Shown: piece after piece, positions 56,552-64,000 of the stretch
Layout of the letters: every line of letters starts with the position of its first letter
Numbering within the stretch: the first letter of the stretch is position 1
Notes under the pieces: generated by a model
Told to the model about the DNA's origin: nothing
Seen by the model: the letters and a program-made list of their open reading frames with translations, nothing else
The model's database searches: none
Program-made: the position numbers and the translations under genes
Assembly (NCBI GenBank): GCA_965200775.1
Contig: OZ241383.1
Span: 62,001 to 126,000, forward strand
Reading direction: 5' to 3'
DNA length: 64,000 nt
Origin: Poriferisocius sp965200775
Lineage (GTDB): Bacteria > Actinomycetota > Acidimicrobiia > Acidimicrobiales > Bin134

Positions 56552-57181
56552 ATGTTCGACGGCAACTGGCGTTCGGCGGTCAATCGGGGGCTCGACCCCG
56601 TAGGTGTACTCCTCTGCCGGATGGGGGTCAGCGCCGATGCGGTCACCGGAGTCGGCATCGCCATGGCCGCGACCGCCGCGGTGGTAATCGGCAGCGGCCG
56701 GCTCATCCTTGGCTTGGTGTTCCTGATCCTCACCGGGCTTCCCGACGCCCTCGACGGCCCCATCGCCAAAGCCTCGGGCACCAGCTCGGTTCGGGGCGCG
56801 TTCTTCGATTCGGTGAGCGACCGGTTATGCGACGCCCTTCTACTGGGCGGGGTGGCTTGGTATCTAGGCTCCAACGAGCCGGGCCGCATCTTCATGCTTC
56901 CGATGGCGGTCATGGCGGTGGCCATGCTGGTGTCCTACCAGAGGGCCAAGGCCGAGTCCCTGGGCCTCGACGCCACCGGCGGCCTCATGGAGCGGGCCGA
57001 GCGGTTCATCGTGCTGGGGGCAGGACTGGCGTTCAGCTTTGTGATGATCCCGGTGCTGTGGGCGATGCTGGTGCTCACCTCGGCCACCGCGCTGTACAGG
57101 TTCGTGAAGGTGTGGCGGCAGGCCGACTCCGCGCCATCCCGCCGGGAATCTCGCCGTTCCCCATTCCGCCCCCGACACTGA
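56552..57181 (+). CDS. pgsA1: CDP-alcohol phosphatidyltransferase (probable PI-phosphate synthase)
   Basis: This 209-residue integral membrane enzyme has the CDP-alcohol phosphotransferase motif with D65, D68, G69, A72, G82, D86 and D90; the usual Arg after Ala is Lys (K73). By position between HIT and patA/pimA it corresponds to mycobacterial PgsA1 (Rv2612c), which joins CDP-diacylglycerol with inositol phosphate to make the PI core. The reading frame is open upstream, but ATG 56552 behind GTAGGGGG is the likely start. It should supply PI for the next two enzymes. Confidence 0.85.
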   Translation: MFDGNWRSAVNRGLDPVGVLLCRMGVSADAVTGVGIAMAATAAVVIGSGRLILGLVFLILTGLPDALDGPIAKASGTSSVRGAFFDSVSDRLCDALLLGGVAWYLGSNEPGRIFMLPMAVMAVAMLVSYQRAKAESLGLDATGGLMERAERFIVLGAGLAFSFVMIPVLWAMLVLTSATALYRFVKVWRQADSAPSRRESRRSPFRPRH

Positions 57182-57193
57182 TCCGGCCCAGGT

Positions 57194-58228
57194 ATGGACG
57201 CAAGCGCCGAACAGGCGACCCAGATCGCCGGCACCCGCCGATTCTCGCTGGACGTGGCCCTCTATCGCATCGGCGCAACCCTGGCTCGTTGGCTTCCCCG
57301 TCCGGTGGGCGCGGCCTTGGCCCGGGCCATCAGCCGGAGGGCGTTCCGGTACCTTCCCACCCGCCGGTTCATCACCGAGCGCCGCCTTCGACGTGTGTGC
57401 GGCCCCGATTTGGAGGGCGTGGAGCTGGCTGCGGCCGTGCGGGCCTCGTTCGAGTCCTACGCCCGGTACTGGTTCGACGGGGCCAGGCTCAGCCGCACGT
57501 CCGACGCAAAGGTGGCGGCCCGGTTCCTCCACGAGGGGTACCACCACATTCAGGAGGCCATCGATGCAGGCCAGGCGCCGATCCTGGCACTTCCCCACCT
57601 CGGGGGATGGGAGTGGGCCGGAACGTGGATGGCCCGCGTCCCCGGGTATCCGGTCGTCTCCGTGGTCGAGCCGCAGGAACCGGTCCGATTGTTCGACTGG
57701 ATGGTAAAGGAACGCCGTCGCATGGGCATCGACATCGTGCCCCTCGGGCCGAACGTGGTCTCGGTGCTCATCAAAGCGCTGCGGGCCGGGCGGGTGGTGT
57801 GTTTGCTGGCCGACCGGCAGGTGGGAAGTGGAGGAATAGAGGTGGAGTTCTTCGGGGAGCGCACCCTGCTGCCCGGCGGCCCGGCCGCTCTGGCGTTGCG
57901 AACCGGGGCGGCCATCCTGCCCACCGCGGTGTATCAGGACGGCCCCAACCATCGGGCCGTTGTCCTGCCACCGGTGCCCGCCGTGCGCCAGGGGGGGCTG
58001 AGAGAAGATGTGACACGCATCACCCAGGACTTGGCCCGGGCCTTGGAGGATCTGATCCGAGCGGCCCCCGAGCAGTGGCACCTCATGCAGCCCAACTGGC
58101 CCAGCGACATTGGGGCCCTTCGCAAGTTTCGGGAAGAGCGCGAAACCGGGGGCACAGGGCCTCGCCGCGAGGACGCCCTTCGCAACATCGGAATGGAGGA
58201 TCACGCCCAGAAGCAGGTGCCGGGATGA
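57194..58228 (+). CDS. patA: PIM acyltransferase, PatA/LpxL-HtrB type
   Basis: This 344-residue protein belongs to the lysophospholipid (LpxL/HtrB) acyltransferase family. The catalytic H135 and E140 sit in LPHLGGWEWAG. Additional family signatures are LADRQVGSGGIEVEFFG near residue 212 and APEQWHLMQPNWP near residue 290. In mycobacteria PatA (Rv2611c) adds a fatty acid to the mannose of PIM1. The last four bases overlap the pimA-like start, so the pair is translationally coupled. Confidence 0.88.
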   Translation: MDASAEQATQIAGTRRFSLDVALYRIGATLARWLPRPVGAALARAISRRAFRYLPTRRFITERRLRRVCGPDLEGVELAAAVRASFESYARYWFDGARLSRTSDAKVAARFLHEGYHHIQEAIDAGQAPILALPHLGGWEWAGTWMARVPGYPVVSVVEPQEPVRLFDWMVKERRRMGIDIVPLGPNVVSVLIKALRAGRVVCLLADRQVGSGGIEVEFFGERTLLPGGPAALALRTGAAILPTAVYQDGPNHRAVVLPPVPAVRQGGLREDVTRITQDLARALEDLIRAAPEQWHLMQPNWPSDIGALRKFREERETGGTGPRREDALRNIGMEDHAQKQVPG

Positions 58229-59355
58229 GGGTGGGTCTGATTTGTCCCTACAGCCTCACGATTCCCGGCGGTGTCCAGGGCCAGGTGATGGGCCTGGCCC
58301 GGTCATTGCGCCGGATGGGGGTGGAGGCCAGGGTGCTGGCACCGTGCGACGGGCCGCCCCCCGACGAATCGGTCACGCCGCTGGGCAACAGCCTGCCCAC
58401 CGCTGCCAACGGCTCCATCGCCCCGCTGGCTCCCGACCCCCCGGCGCAGCTTCGCACCATCCGGGTTCTGCGCGACGAACGCTTCGACGTTCTCCACCTC
58501 CACGAGCCCCTGGCCCCCGGACCCACCAACACAGCGGCTGTGCTGAAGTCGGCCCCGTTGCTGGGAACCTTCCACCGGGCCGGCCACAGCACCGCGTATC
58601 AGTACCTTCGCCCCCTTGTGCAGTGGGTGGCCAACCGCCTGGATCACCGCTGTGCCGTGTCCGAGGACGCCCGGCACCTGGCGCAAGGGCAGTTGGGCGG
58701 CACCTACGAGCTGGTGTTCAACGGGGTGGAGCTGGACGCCCCGTCGGCCGAGCCGGTGGGATCATCGCAGCCCACCATCTTCTTCGTCGGCCGCCACGAA
58801 CCCCGCAAGGGTCTGGGGATCCTGATCGACGCCCTGGCTCACCTGCCGGACGAGGTGCGCCTGTGGGTTGGGGGAGACGGCCCGGAAACCTCGGAGCTCA
58901 TGGAGCGAGCGGGCGGTGATCCAAGGGTGGAGTGGCTGGGACGGATCTCCGACGCCGAGAAACAGGCCCGCTTGCGGGGAGCGGACGTGTTTTGCGTGCC
59001 GTCGCTGTTCGGGGAGTCCTTCGGGGTGGTGCTTTTGGAGGCCATGGCCGCTCGGACCCCGATTGTGGCGTCAGACCTCGACGCCTACGCCATCGTGGCC
59101 CGGCCCGGGCGGGACGCCCTGCTGTCGACGCCGGGTGATCCGGTGGCGCTGGCCGCGTCCCTGAAGCGGGTGCTGTTCGACCCCGACACCGCCGACTCCC
59201 TGGTGGAATCGGGGCTGGAGAGGGCCCGGCAGTTCTCCATGGACGAGTTGGCCAGTCGCTACGTGGAGATCTACGAAGATCTGACCTTGGGCCGCCCGGT
59301 CCGTGCCGCTCAGCACGTACCCGAGGCGACCGGTCCCAAACCAGATGACCAATAG
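58225..59355 (+). CDS. pimA: Phosphatidylinositol mannosyltransferase, PimA type
   Basis: This 376-residue GT4-family (GT-B fold) enzyme adds mannose from GDP-mannose to phosphatidylinositol. The N-terminal loop IPGGVQGQV, the HLHEPLAPG segment near residue 90, VGRHEPRKGL near residue 190 and the nucleotide-sugar site ESFGVVLLEAMAA near residue 265 match PimA. Its order after the PI synthase and acyltransferase supports the call. A soluble or peripheral enzyme at the inner membrane face is expected. Confidence 0.88.
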   Translation: MRVGLICPYSLTIPGGVQGQVMGLARSLRRMGVEARVLAPCDGPPPDESVTPLGNSLPTAANGSIAPLAPDPPAQLRTIRVLRDERFDVLHLHEPLAPGPTNTAAVLKSAPLLGTFHRAGHSTAYQYLRPLVQWVANRLDHRCAVSEDARHLAQGQLGGTYELVFNGVELDAPSAEPVGSSQPTIFFVGRHEPRKGLGILIDALAHLPDEVRLWVGGDGPETSELMERAGGDPRVEWLGRISDAEKQARLRGADVFCVPSLFGESFGVVLLEAMAARTPIVASDLDAYAIVARPGRDALLSTPGDPVALAASLKRVLFDPDTADSLVESGLERARQFSMDELASRYVEIYEDLTLGRPVRAAQHVPEATGPKPDDQ

Positions 59356-59373
59356 AGAAAGTAGAGGGGTGAA

Positions 59374-60129
59374 GTGAGCATGGAACAGCGTCAATCCATG
59401 GCTCTTCTCGGCGCGGCGGGCGTTGTCGTCGCCGCGGTGGCGCTGGCCGTGCTGGCCCTGGTAGGCCTGCCGGTGCTGGTAGCGGCGGTTGTCGCCGTGG
59501 TAGCGGGCTTGGCGGCCGCAGCGGCGCTGCACTTCGGGGCTTGGCGGCTGCTCCTGGGCCTGATCGGCGGCGAGCCCCCACAGGGAGCGGCCCAAGAGAC
59601 CCTCACCAACGTGCTGGAGGGTTTGTGCCTCAGCCACGGCATCGCCGTACCCGAGCTGAGGGTCATCCGATCCGATGCCGCCAACGCCCTGGCTGCAGCC
59701 CGCACCCCGGCCAACGCCACCATCGTCATCACCACCGGTGCGGTGGAGAAGCTGGACCGCATAGAGTTGGAGGGACTGCTGGCCCATCATCTGTGCCGCA
59801 TTCGCCGGGGCGACGCCGCCTTCGAGTCGTTGACCGGGGTCTTGTTGGCCTGGCCTCTGGGAATGTTCGACAAGATGCGGGCGCCGATCATGAGCCGGGT
59901 GTTGCCGCCGGGCAGGAGCATGGCCGCAGACTTCGAGGCGGTGTCGCTCACCCGGTATCCCCCCGGCCTGCAGTCTGCGTTGGTGACACTTTCCGGCCAG
60001 ACCGCTGAAGTACCATCGCCAACAGTGGCTGCGTTGCATATGTGGATCGACGAACCCGACTGGGGCATCTCCGATTCGATACACCACCCACGCCTCGACA
60101 CCCGTATCGCCGCGTTGAACGAACTCTGA
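59374..60129 (+). CDS. M48-like membrane protein without the HExxH site
   Basis: This 251-residue protein has two N-terminal transmembrane segments (residues ~8-32 and 34-60) and then an M48/HtpX-like domain. The helix that should carry HExxH reads GLLAHHLCRIRRGD; H138 is kept, but the catalytic Glu is H139 and the second His is R142. The following ADFEAVSLT at ~residue 190 and the end HPRLDTRIAALNEL match M48 proteins. It is therefore probably a catalytically dead family member. ATG 59380 is an alternative to GTG 59374. Its stop overlaps the next start (TGATG). Confidence 0.7.
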   Translation: MSMEQRQSMALLGAAGVVVAAVALAVLALVGLPVLVAAVVAVVAGLAAAAALHFGAWRLLLGLIGGEPPQGAAQETLTNVLEGLCLSHGIAVPELRVIRSDAANALAAARTPANATIVITTGAVEKLDRIELEGLLAHHLCRIRRGDAAFESLTGVLLAWPLGMFDKMRAPIMSRVLPPGRSMAADFEAVSLTRYPPGLQSALVTLSGQTAEVPSPTVAALHMWIDEPDWGISDSIHHPRLDTRIAALNEL

Positions 60130-61520
60130 TGGGACCGCTCTCGCCGGTGCCGGAGGCCTTTCCCAGGCGTCGGTGGCCCGGTGCGGTCCGGTGGATGGTT
60201 GCCGTTCTGTTGGCCGTGGTGCTGGTGGTGGCCGGTTGCGGTGGCGGGGACGAGGACGACAGCACCGGTGGGGAAGACGGTACGGGCTCTGCCACGGCGA
60301 CCTCGGAGGCCACCGGCGGCTCGGGTTCGGCGGGTGACGGTTCTGCGGCCGGTGATTCAACCTCTGAACCTGGTAGTGGAGGAACCGACAGCCCGGGACA
60401 AGATACCGGTTCGGGCTCTGGGTCTTCCGGTGATGGTTCTTCAGGTTCCGGCTCATCCGGCGATGATCCCGATGGCACCGCAACCGGCGGTCCCGCAACC
60501 ACAGGCACCGAAGAGCCGACCCCCACTTCGCCCCCGGTTCCCACCGAGCCCCTGACCGGGCTTCCGCTGGAGGACCCGTCCATCATGAACCGGCCCGCTC
60601 TGGCGGTGAAGATCGGCAACAGCAGCCTGGGTCAACCCCAGACCGGCGTCAACCAAGCCGACATGCTCATCGAGGTGAGGGTGGAGGGCATCACCAGGCT
60701 GATCACTGTGTTCCACAGCCAGGGAGCCGACCCGGTTGGACCGGCCCGCTCGGCCCGCAGTTCCGATCCCGACATCCTGGCCAACTTCGGCCAGCCGGTG
60801 TACGGGCACTCCGGAGCCAACCCCGGCGTGTTGGGGGAGATGCGAGACGGCGAGGCCGCCGGCAAGCTGGTGGAGCTGCGCTGGGACGACCTTCCCAGGG
60901 AGTACTGGCGGGTAAAGGACCGGGTGGCGCCGTTCAACCTGTACACCAGCACCTCGGCGATCTGGAACGCCGCTCCGTCAAGCCTGGAAGCCCCGGAACC
61001 CCTGTTCGAGTACCGCAGAGAGGGCGAGAGCCTTCCGTCGGGAGCCCAGGAGGTGCCCGGAGTGGAGGTCCGCTACCTGGGAAGCGGTAATGGGGTCGGC
61101 GTGCTCGTCCACTTCGCCTGGGATGAAGAGGCCCAGGGTTGGGCTCGCTGGCAGGACAACAACCCCCACATGGACCTGCCCCGGAACCCCGACGGCACCC
61201 CCAACCCCGATGTGGATCCGGTGCAGGTGGCCCCGGCCAACGTTGTGCTGCTGCAGACCGACTACACCAGCAGCTCCTTCTGCCCAGCCTGCCCGCAGGC
61301 CATCACCGTCAACCCCGAGGGGGGTGTGGCCCTGGTGCTGACCGACGGCCATCTCATCCGGGGCCGGTGGACCCGACCGACGGCGGCCGACCCGTGGCGG
61401 GTGACCGACACCGATGGCAATCCGGTACGGCTCACGCCGGGCCAGACCTTCATCGGGTTGCCGGGGGGAGACATTCTGGTGATGCACGAGGACTTCGCCG
61501 AAGATCTGCTTGATGGCTAG
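60129..61520 (+). CDS. DUF3048 (YerB-type) lipoprotein
   Basis: This 463-residue lipoprotein has its lipobox ending at C37 (VVAGC). Residues ~38-145 are a Gly/Ser/Asp/Thr-rich linker. The DUF3048 domain starts near residue 150 with RPALAVKIGN, continues with QTGVNQADMLIEVRVEGITR and ends with GLPGGDILV. It corresponds to the Bacillus YerB family, which is extracytoplasmic and of unknown function. It is coupled to the M48-like gene and precedes pdxS. Confidence 0.85.
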   Translation: MGPLSPVPEAFPRRRWPGAVRWMVAVLLAVVLVVAGCGGGDEDDSTGGEDGTGSATATSEATGGSGSAGDGSAAGDSTSEPGSGGTDSPGQDTGSGSGSSGDGSSGSGSSGDDPDGTATGGPATTGTEEPTPTSPPVPTEPLTGLPLEDPSIMNRPALAVKIGNSSLGQPQTGVNQADMLIEVRVEGITRLITVFHSQGADPVGPARSARSSDPDILANFGQPVYGHSGANPGVLGEMRDGEAAGKLVELRWDDLPREYWRVKDRVAPFNLYTSTSAIWNAAPSSLEAPEPLFEYRREGESLPSGAQEVPGVEVRYLGSGNGVGVLVHFAWDEEAQGWARWQDNNPHMDLPRNPDGTPNPDVDPVQVAPANVVLLQTDYTSSSFCPACPQAITVNPEGGVALVLTDGHLIRGRWTRPTAADPWRVTDTDGNPVRLTPGQTFIGLPGGDILVMHEDFAEDLLDG

Positions 61521-61600
61521 CAACAGCCGGTGGAAGCCGCCGGAGGTGCAGGCCCCGAATAACTGCGATACCGACACGGCGTTTTCGATGCTAAAGGCCA

Positions 61601-61606
61601 TAGACT
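61601..61606 (+). promoter_or_regulatory. -10 box of pdxS
   Basis: TAGACT is six bases before the ATG at 61613 and no ribosome-binding site intervenes. Confidence 0.5.
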
Positions 61607-61612
61607 GCACCC

Positions 61613-62512
61613 ATGGCCGCTGAGTCGATGCCGGGTCACGAAACGGGTACCACCCTGGTGAAGCGGGGGTTGGCCGAAATGCTAAAGGGCGGCGTCATCA
61701 TGGACGTGGTAACCCCCGAGCAGGCCAGGATCGCCGAGGACGCCGGTGCCGCTGCGGTGATGGCGCTGGAGCGGGTTCCCGCCGACATCCGACGCGACGG
61801 GGGTGTGGCCCGCATGAGCGACCCCGAGATGATCGTGGGCATCAAGGAAGCGGTCACCATACCTGTCATGGCCAAGGCCCGGATCGGCCACTTCGTGGAG
61901 GCCCAGATCCTGGAAGCGCTCGATGTGGACTACATCGACGAGAGCGAGGTGCTCACCCCGGCCGACGAAGCCCATCACATCGACAAGTGGGCCTTCACCG
62001 TGCCGTTCGTGTGCGGCGCCACCAACCTGGGGGAGGCGCTGAGGCGTATCTCCGAGGGGGCCTGCATGATCCGGTCGAAGGGCGAGGCCGGCACCGGGAA
62101 CATCGTGGAAGCGGTTCGCCATCTTCGCTCGATAATCGGCACCGTCCGGCGCATCACCCAGGCCGACTCCGCCGAGGTGTTCGACTGGGCCAAGCAGCTC
62201 CAGGCTCCGCTTCCCCTCATCAGGGAGGTGGCCGAGACGGGTTGGCTGCCGGTGCCCCTGTTTTGCGCCGGGGGCATCTCCACCCCCGCTGACGCCGGGC
62301 TGGTCATGCAGCTTGGCGCCGAGGCGGTGTTCGTGGGTTCGGGGATATTCAAGTCGTCCGACCCGGCCCCCCGGGCAAAGGCCATCGTGGAGGCGGCCAC
62401 CAACTACCGCGACCCCCACATCCTGGCCAAGGTCAGCCGGGGTCTGGGTGAGCCCATGCCCGGCTTGGAGATCGACGGCCTCGACACCCGGCTGGCCGAC
62501 CGGGGCTGGTAA
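61613..62512 (+). CDS. pdxS: PLP synthase subunit PdxS
   Basis: PdxS is the synthase subunit of the DXP-independent pyridoxal phosphate pathway. It condenses ribose-5-phosphate, glyceraldehyde-3-phosphate and ammonia. The 299-residue barrel has D31 and the Schiff-base Lys K88 (MAKAR), with the second catalytic Lys K156 in RSKGEAGTG. Both phosphate-binding Gly loops are present. Ammonia comes from PdxT, encoded 53 bases downstream. Confidence 0.97.
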   Translation: MAAESMPGHETGTTLVKRGLAEMLKGGVIMDVVTPEQARIAEDAGAAAVMALERVPADIRRDGGVARMSDPEMIVGIKEAVTIPVMAKARIGHFVEAQILEALDVDYIDESEVLTPADEAHHIDKWAFTVPFVCGATNLGEALRRISEGACMIRSKGEAGTGNIVEAVRHLRSIIGTVRRITQADSAEVFDWAKQLQAPLPLIREVAETGWLPVPLFCAGGISTPADAGLVMQLGAEAVFVGSGIFKSSDPAPRAKAIVEAATNYRDPHILAKVSRGLGEPMPGLEIDGLDTRLADRGW

Positions 62513-62565
62513 GGGCGAGGCCGTGACGCAGGTCGAGGCATCGCCCCGAGACCCGGAGCCCCCGG

Positions 62566-63132
62566 GTGAAGGTCGGGGTGCTCGCCCTTCAGGGTGCCTT
62601 CGGGCTGCATGAGCAGGTCCTGAACCGCCTGGGTGTGGCGGCGGTCCAGGTTCGCACCCCCGAGGAACTGGCCGAGGTTGATCGACTGGTCATCCCGGGC
62701 GGGGAGTCCACCACCATCTCCAAGCTGCTGGACGCCAACCACCTGGCCGATCCCCTGGCGGATCGCCTGGCCGAGGGCCTGCCAGTGCTGGGCACCTGTG
62801 CCGGGTTGATCCTTTTGTCCTCCAAGGTGGTTGACGGGTACGGGGGCCAGCACTGCTTCGGGGCGATTGACGTGGTGGCCCGGCGCAACGGTTACGGTCG
62901 CCAGTCGGATTCGTTCACCTCTCCGGTAACCATCGATGGCTGGGAACCGCAGTTCCCGGGCGTGTTCATCCGTGCTCCGGTCGTCGAATCGGTTGGGGAG
63001 GGCGTGGAGGTGCTCGCCGAGTTGGACGGGGTTCCGGTGATGTGCCGGCAGGGTCCGGTGCTGGTGTCGTCGTTCCATCCCGAACTGGCCGACGACCATC
63101 GTGTTCATCGCTGGTTTGTGGATCAGGATTAG
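62566..63132 (+). CDS. pdxT: PLP synthase glutaminase subunit PdxT
   Basis: This 188-residue class I glutaminase provides ammonia to PdxS. It has the family GGES at 45-48, the nucleophile C78 in GTCAG, and the H171/E173 pair in FHPEL. The chosen start is GTG 62566, where homology begins (MKVGVLALQGAFG). It lies in the same operon as pdxS and is followed by yebC, as in mycobacteria. Confidence 0.95.
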   Translation: MKVGVLALQGAFGLHEQVLNRLGVAAVQVRTPEELAEVDRLVIPGGESTTISKLLDANHLADPLADRLAEGLPVLGTCAGLILLSSKVVDGYGGQHCFGAIDVVARRNGYGRQSDSFTSPVTIDGWEPQFPGVFIRAPVVESVGEGVEVLAELDGVPVMCRQGPVLVSSFHPELADDHRVHRWFVDQD

Positions 63133-63158
63133 AAGCAGTGGAGCAGGAGTAGGAGAGC

Positions 63159-63908
63159 ATGTCCGGTCATTCCAAATGGGCCACCATCAAGCACCGCAAG
63201 GGAGCGGCCGACAAGCGGCGGGGCAAGCTGTTCGCCAAGCTCATCCGGCAGGTGGAAGTGGCCGCTCGGGAGGGGGGCGGTGATCTCGACGCCAATCCCA
63301 CCCTGCGAACCATGTTCCAGAAGGCCAGGGACAACTCAGTGCCTCTGGACACCATCGAGCGGGCCATCAAGCGGGGCACCGGGGAGCTGGACGGGGTGTC
63401 CTACGAGTCGGTACTGTACGAGGGGTACGCCCCCGGCGGGGTGGCCTTGTACGTGGAGACGCTCACCGACAACCGCAACCGGACCAGCTCTGAAGTGCGC
63501 ACGCTGTTCACCCGCAACGGGGGGTCGCTGGCCGAGCCCGGCGCGGTGGCCTGGCAGTTCGAGCGCAAGGGGGTGGTGATCCTCGACCGGTCGGTGGACG
63601 AGGACGAGCTGATGATGGTGGCGCTGGACTCCGGGGGTGAGGACTTGGCCGACGAGGGCGACACCTGGCGGCTCACCTGCGACCCCTCCGACCTCGCCGG
63701 ACTTCGCTCCGCTCTCGACGACGAGGGCATCGCCTTCGCCTCAGCCGCTTCCACCATGCTGCCCACCTCGGTGGTGGGGGTGGACACCCCCGACGCGGCC
63801 AAGGCCGTGCTCCGGCTCATCGACGCCCTCGACGACCACGACGACGTGCAGGACGTGTACGCCAACTTCGACATCCCTGACGACATCCTCCAAAGCGCAG
63901 TGAGCTGA
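63159..63908 (+). CDS. YebC/PmpR family protein
   Basis: This 249-residue protein has the invariant start SGHSKWATIKHRKGAADK of the family. YebC-type proteins were described as transcription regulators and more recently as factors that relieve ribosome stalling at proline-rich stretches. ATG 63159 follows AGTAGGAGAG. In related genomes ruvC follows, which fits an operon continuing beyond the window. Confidence 0.95.
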   Translation: MSGHSKWATIKHRKGAADKRRGKLFAKLIRQVEVAAREGGGDLDANPTLRTMFQKARDNSVPLDTIERAIKRGTGELDGVSYESVLYEGYAPGGVALYVETLTDNRNRTSSEVRTLFTRNGGSLAEPGAVAWQFERKGVVILDRSVDEDELMMVALDSGGEDLADEGDTWRLTCDPSDLAGLRSALDDEGIAFASAASTMLPTSVVGVDTPDAAKAVLRLIDALDDHDDVQDVYANFDIPDDILQSAVS

Positions 63909-64000
63909 GGCACCGGCCTTTCGTGACCCTCCGGTTGCGCCATGTGGCGTTGACGCGGCGTTGGCGGGACCGCCGGACGAGCCGCCGGGTCGGAGTGTCG
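63909..64000 (+). other. Start of the region after yebC, no gene supported
   Basis: Only 92 bases remain. A GTG at about 63923 opens a frame to the edge, but the codons seen do not match the expected RuvC start strongly enough to annotate. Confidence 0.3.

Noticed and set aside
63923..64000. ruvC start
   Set aside because: It is expected by synteny, but the few visible codons do not show the RuvC N-terminal motif.

Overview
The window is a high-GC chromosomal segment of an actinobacterium, most likely one of the uncultured or marine Acidimicrobiia. The evidence for Actinobacteria is an InhA-type enoyl-ACP reductase, an NADPH:F420 oxidoreductase with an F420-dependent LLM-class enzyme and an F420-type PPOX protein, a MshC-like mycothiol enzyme, and a gene order (thrS, HIT, PI-phosphate synthase, PatA, PimA, pdxS, pdxT, yebC) that matches the mycobacterial phosphatidylinositol-mannoside locus. 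Many genes start 6-8 bases after a TAnnnT -10 box with no Shine-Dalgarno site, as expected for leaderless actinobacterial transcripts. The assignment below phylum is inference.

Layout. 1-6.7 kb: the 5' part of a LarA-like gene, an acyl-CoA reductase/HAD fusion, the divergent cell-wall pair ddl and murF, an amidase and tRNA-Val(CAC). 6.9-8.9 kb: a secreted subtilisin-like protease broken by two frameshifts. 9-11.3 kb: a cupin gene and a Baeyer-Villiger-type monooxygenase that share one overlapping divergent promoter. 11.3-15.2 kb: an insert bounded by ~95 bp direct repeats. It carries an AT-richer operon of three poorly characterised families (a TIGR04255-like gene and two unknowns), a gene fragment and a cytochrome P450. 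The right repeat is the 5' end of an intact PPOX gene; the left repeat is a truncated copy of the same gene start.

15.6-27.6 kb: an EamA exporter, a flavoprotein dehydrogenase, glutaminyl-tRNA synthetase, SDR and crotonase-family genes, a MaoC-type dehydratase, then a selenoprotein of the UGSC family with an in-frame UGA codon and a conserved-looking partner gene. Thiamin pyrophosphokinase, a SnoaL-like protein and a CurA-type reductase follow. 27.7-39.8 kb: two tandem duplicated sulfatases, a third sulfatase on the opposite strand, an ABC importer of the sulfonate/taurine/NMT1 type whose lipoprotein carries two fused binding domains, and a second Baeyer-Villiger-type monooxygenase. Together they look like a module for capturing and degrading sulfated or otherwise oxidisable organics.

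39.8-49.6 kb: a DNA methyltransferase with an unassigned C-terminal domain, an ABC ATPase, a heterodimeric ABC exporter with its MarR regulator, two CNNM/CBS (CorC-type) membrane proteins and a VapBC-like toxin-antitoxin pair whose antitoxin start lies inside a 19 bp inverted repeat. 49.6-64 kb: F420, fatty-acid and mycothiol genes followed by the thrS-PIM-pdxST-yebC block, which also contains a membrane protein with a repeat tail, an M48-like protein that has lost its HExxH motif, and a DUF3048 lipoprotein. I see no CRISPR array, rRNA, transposase or integrase.
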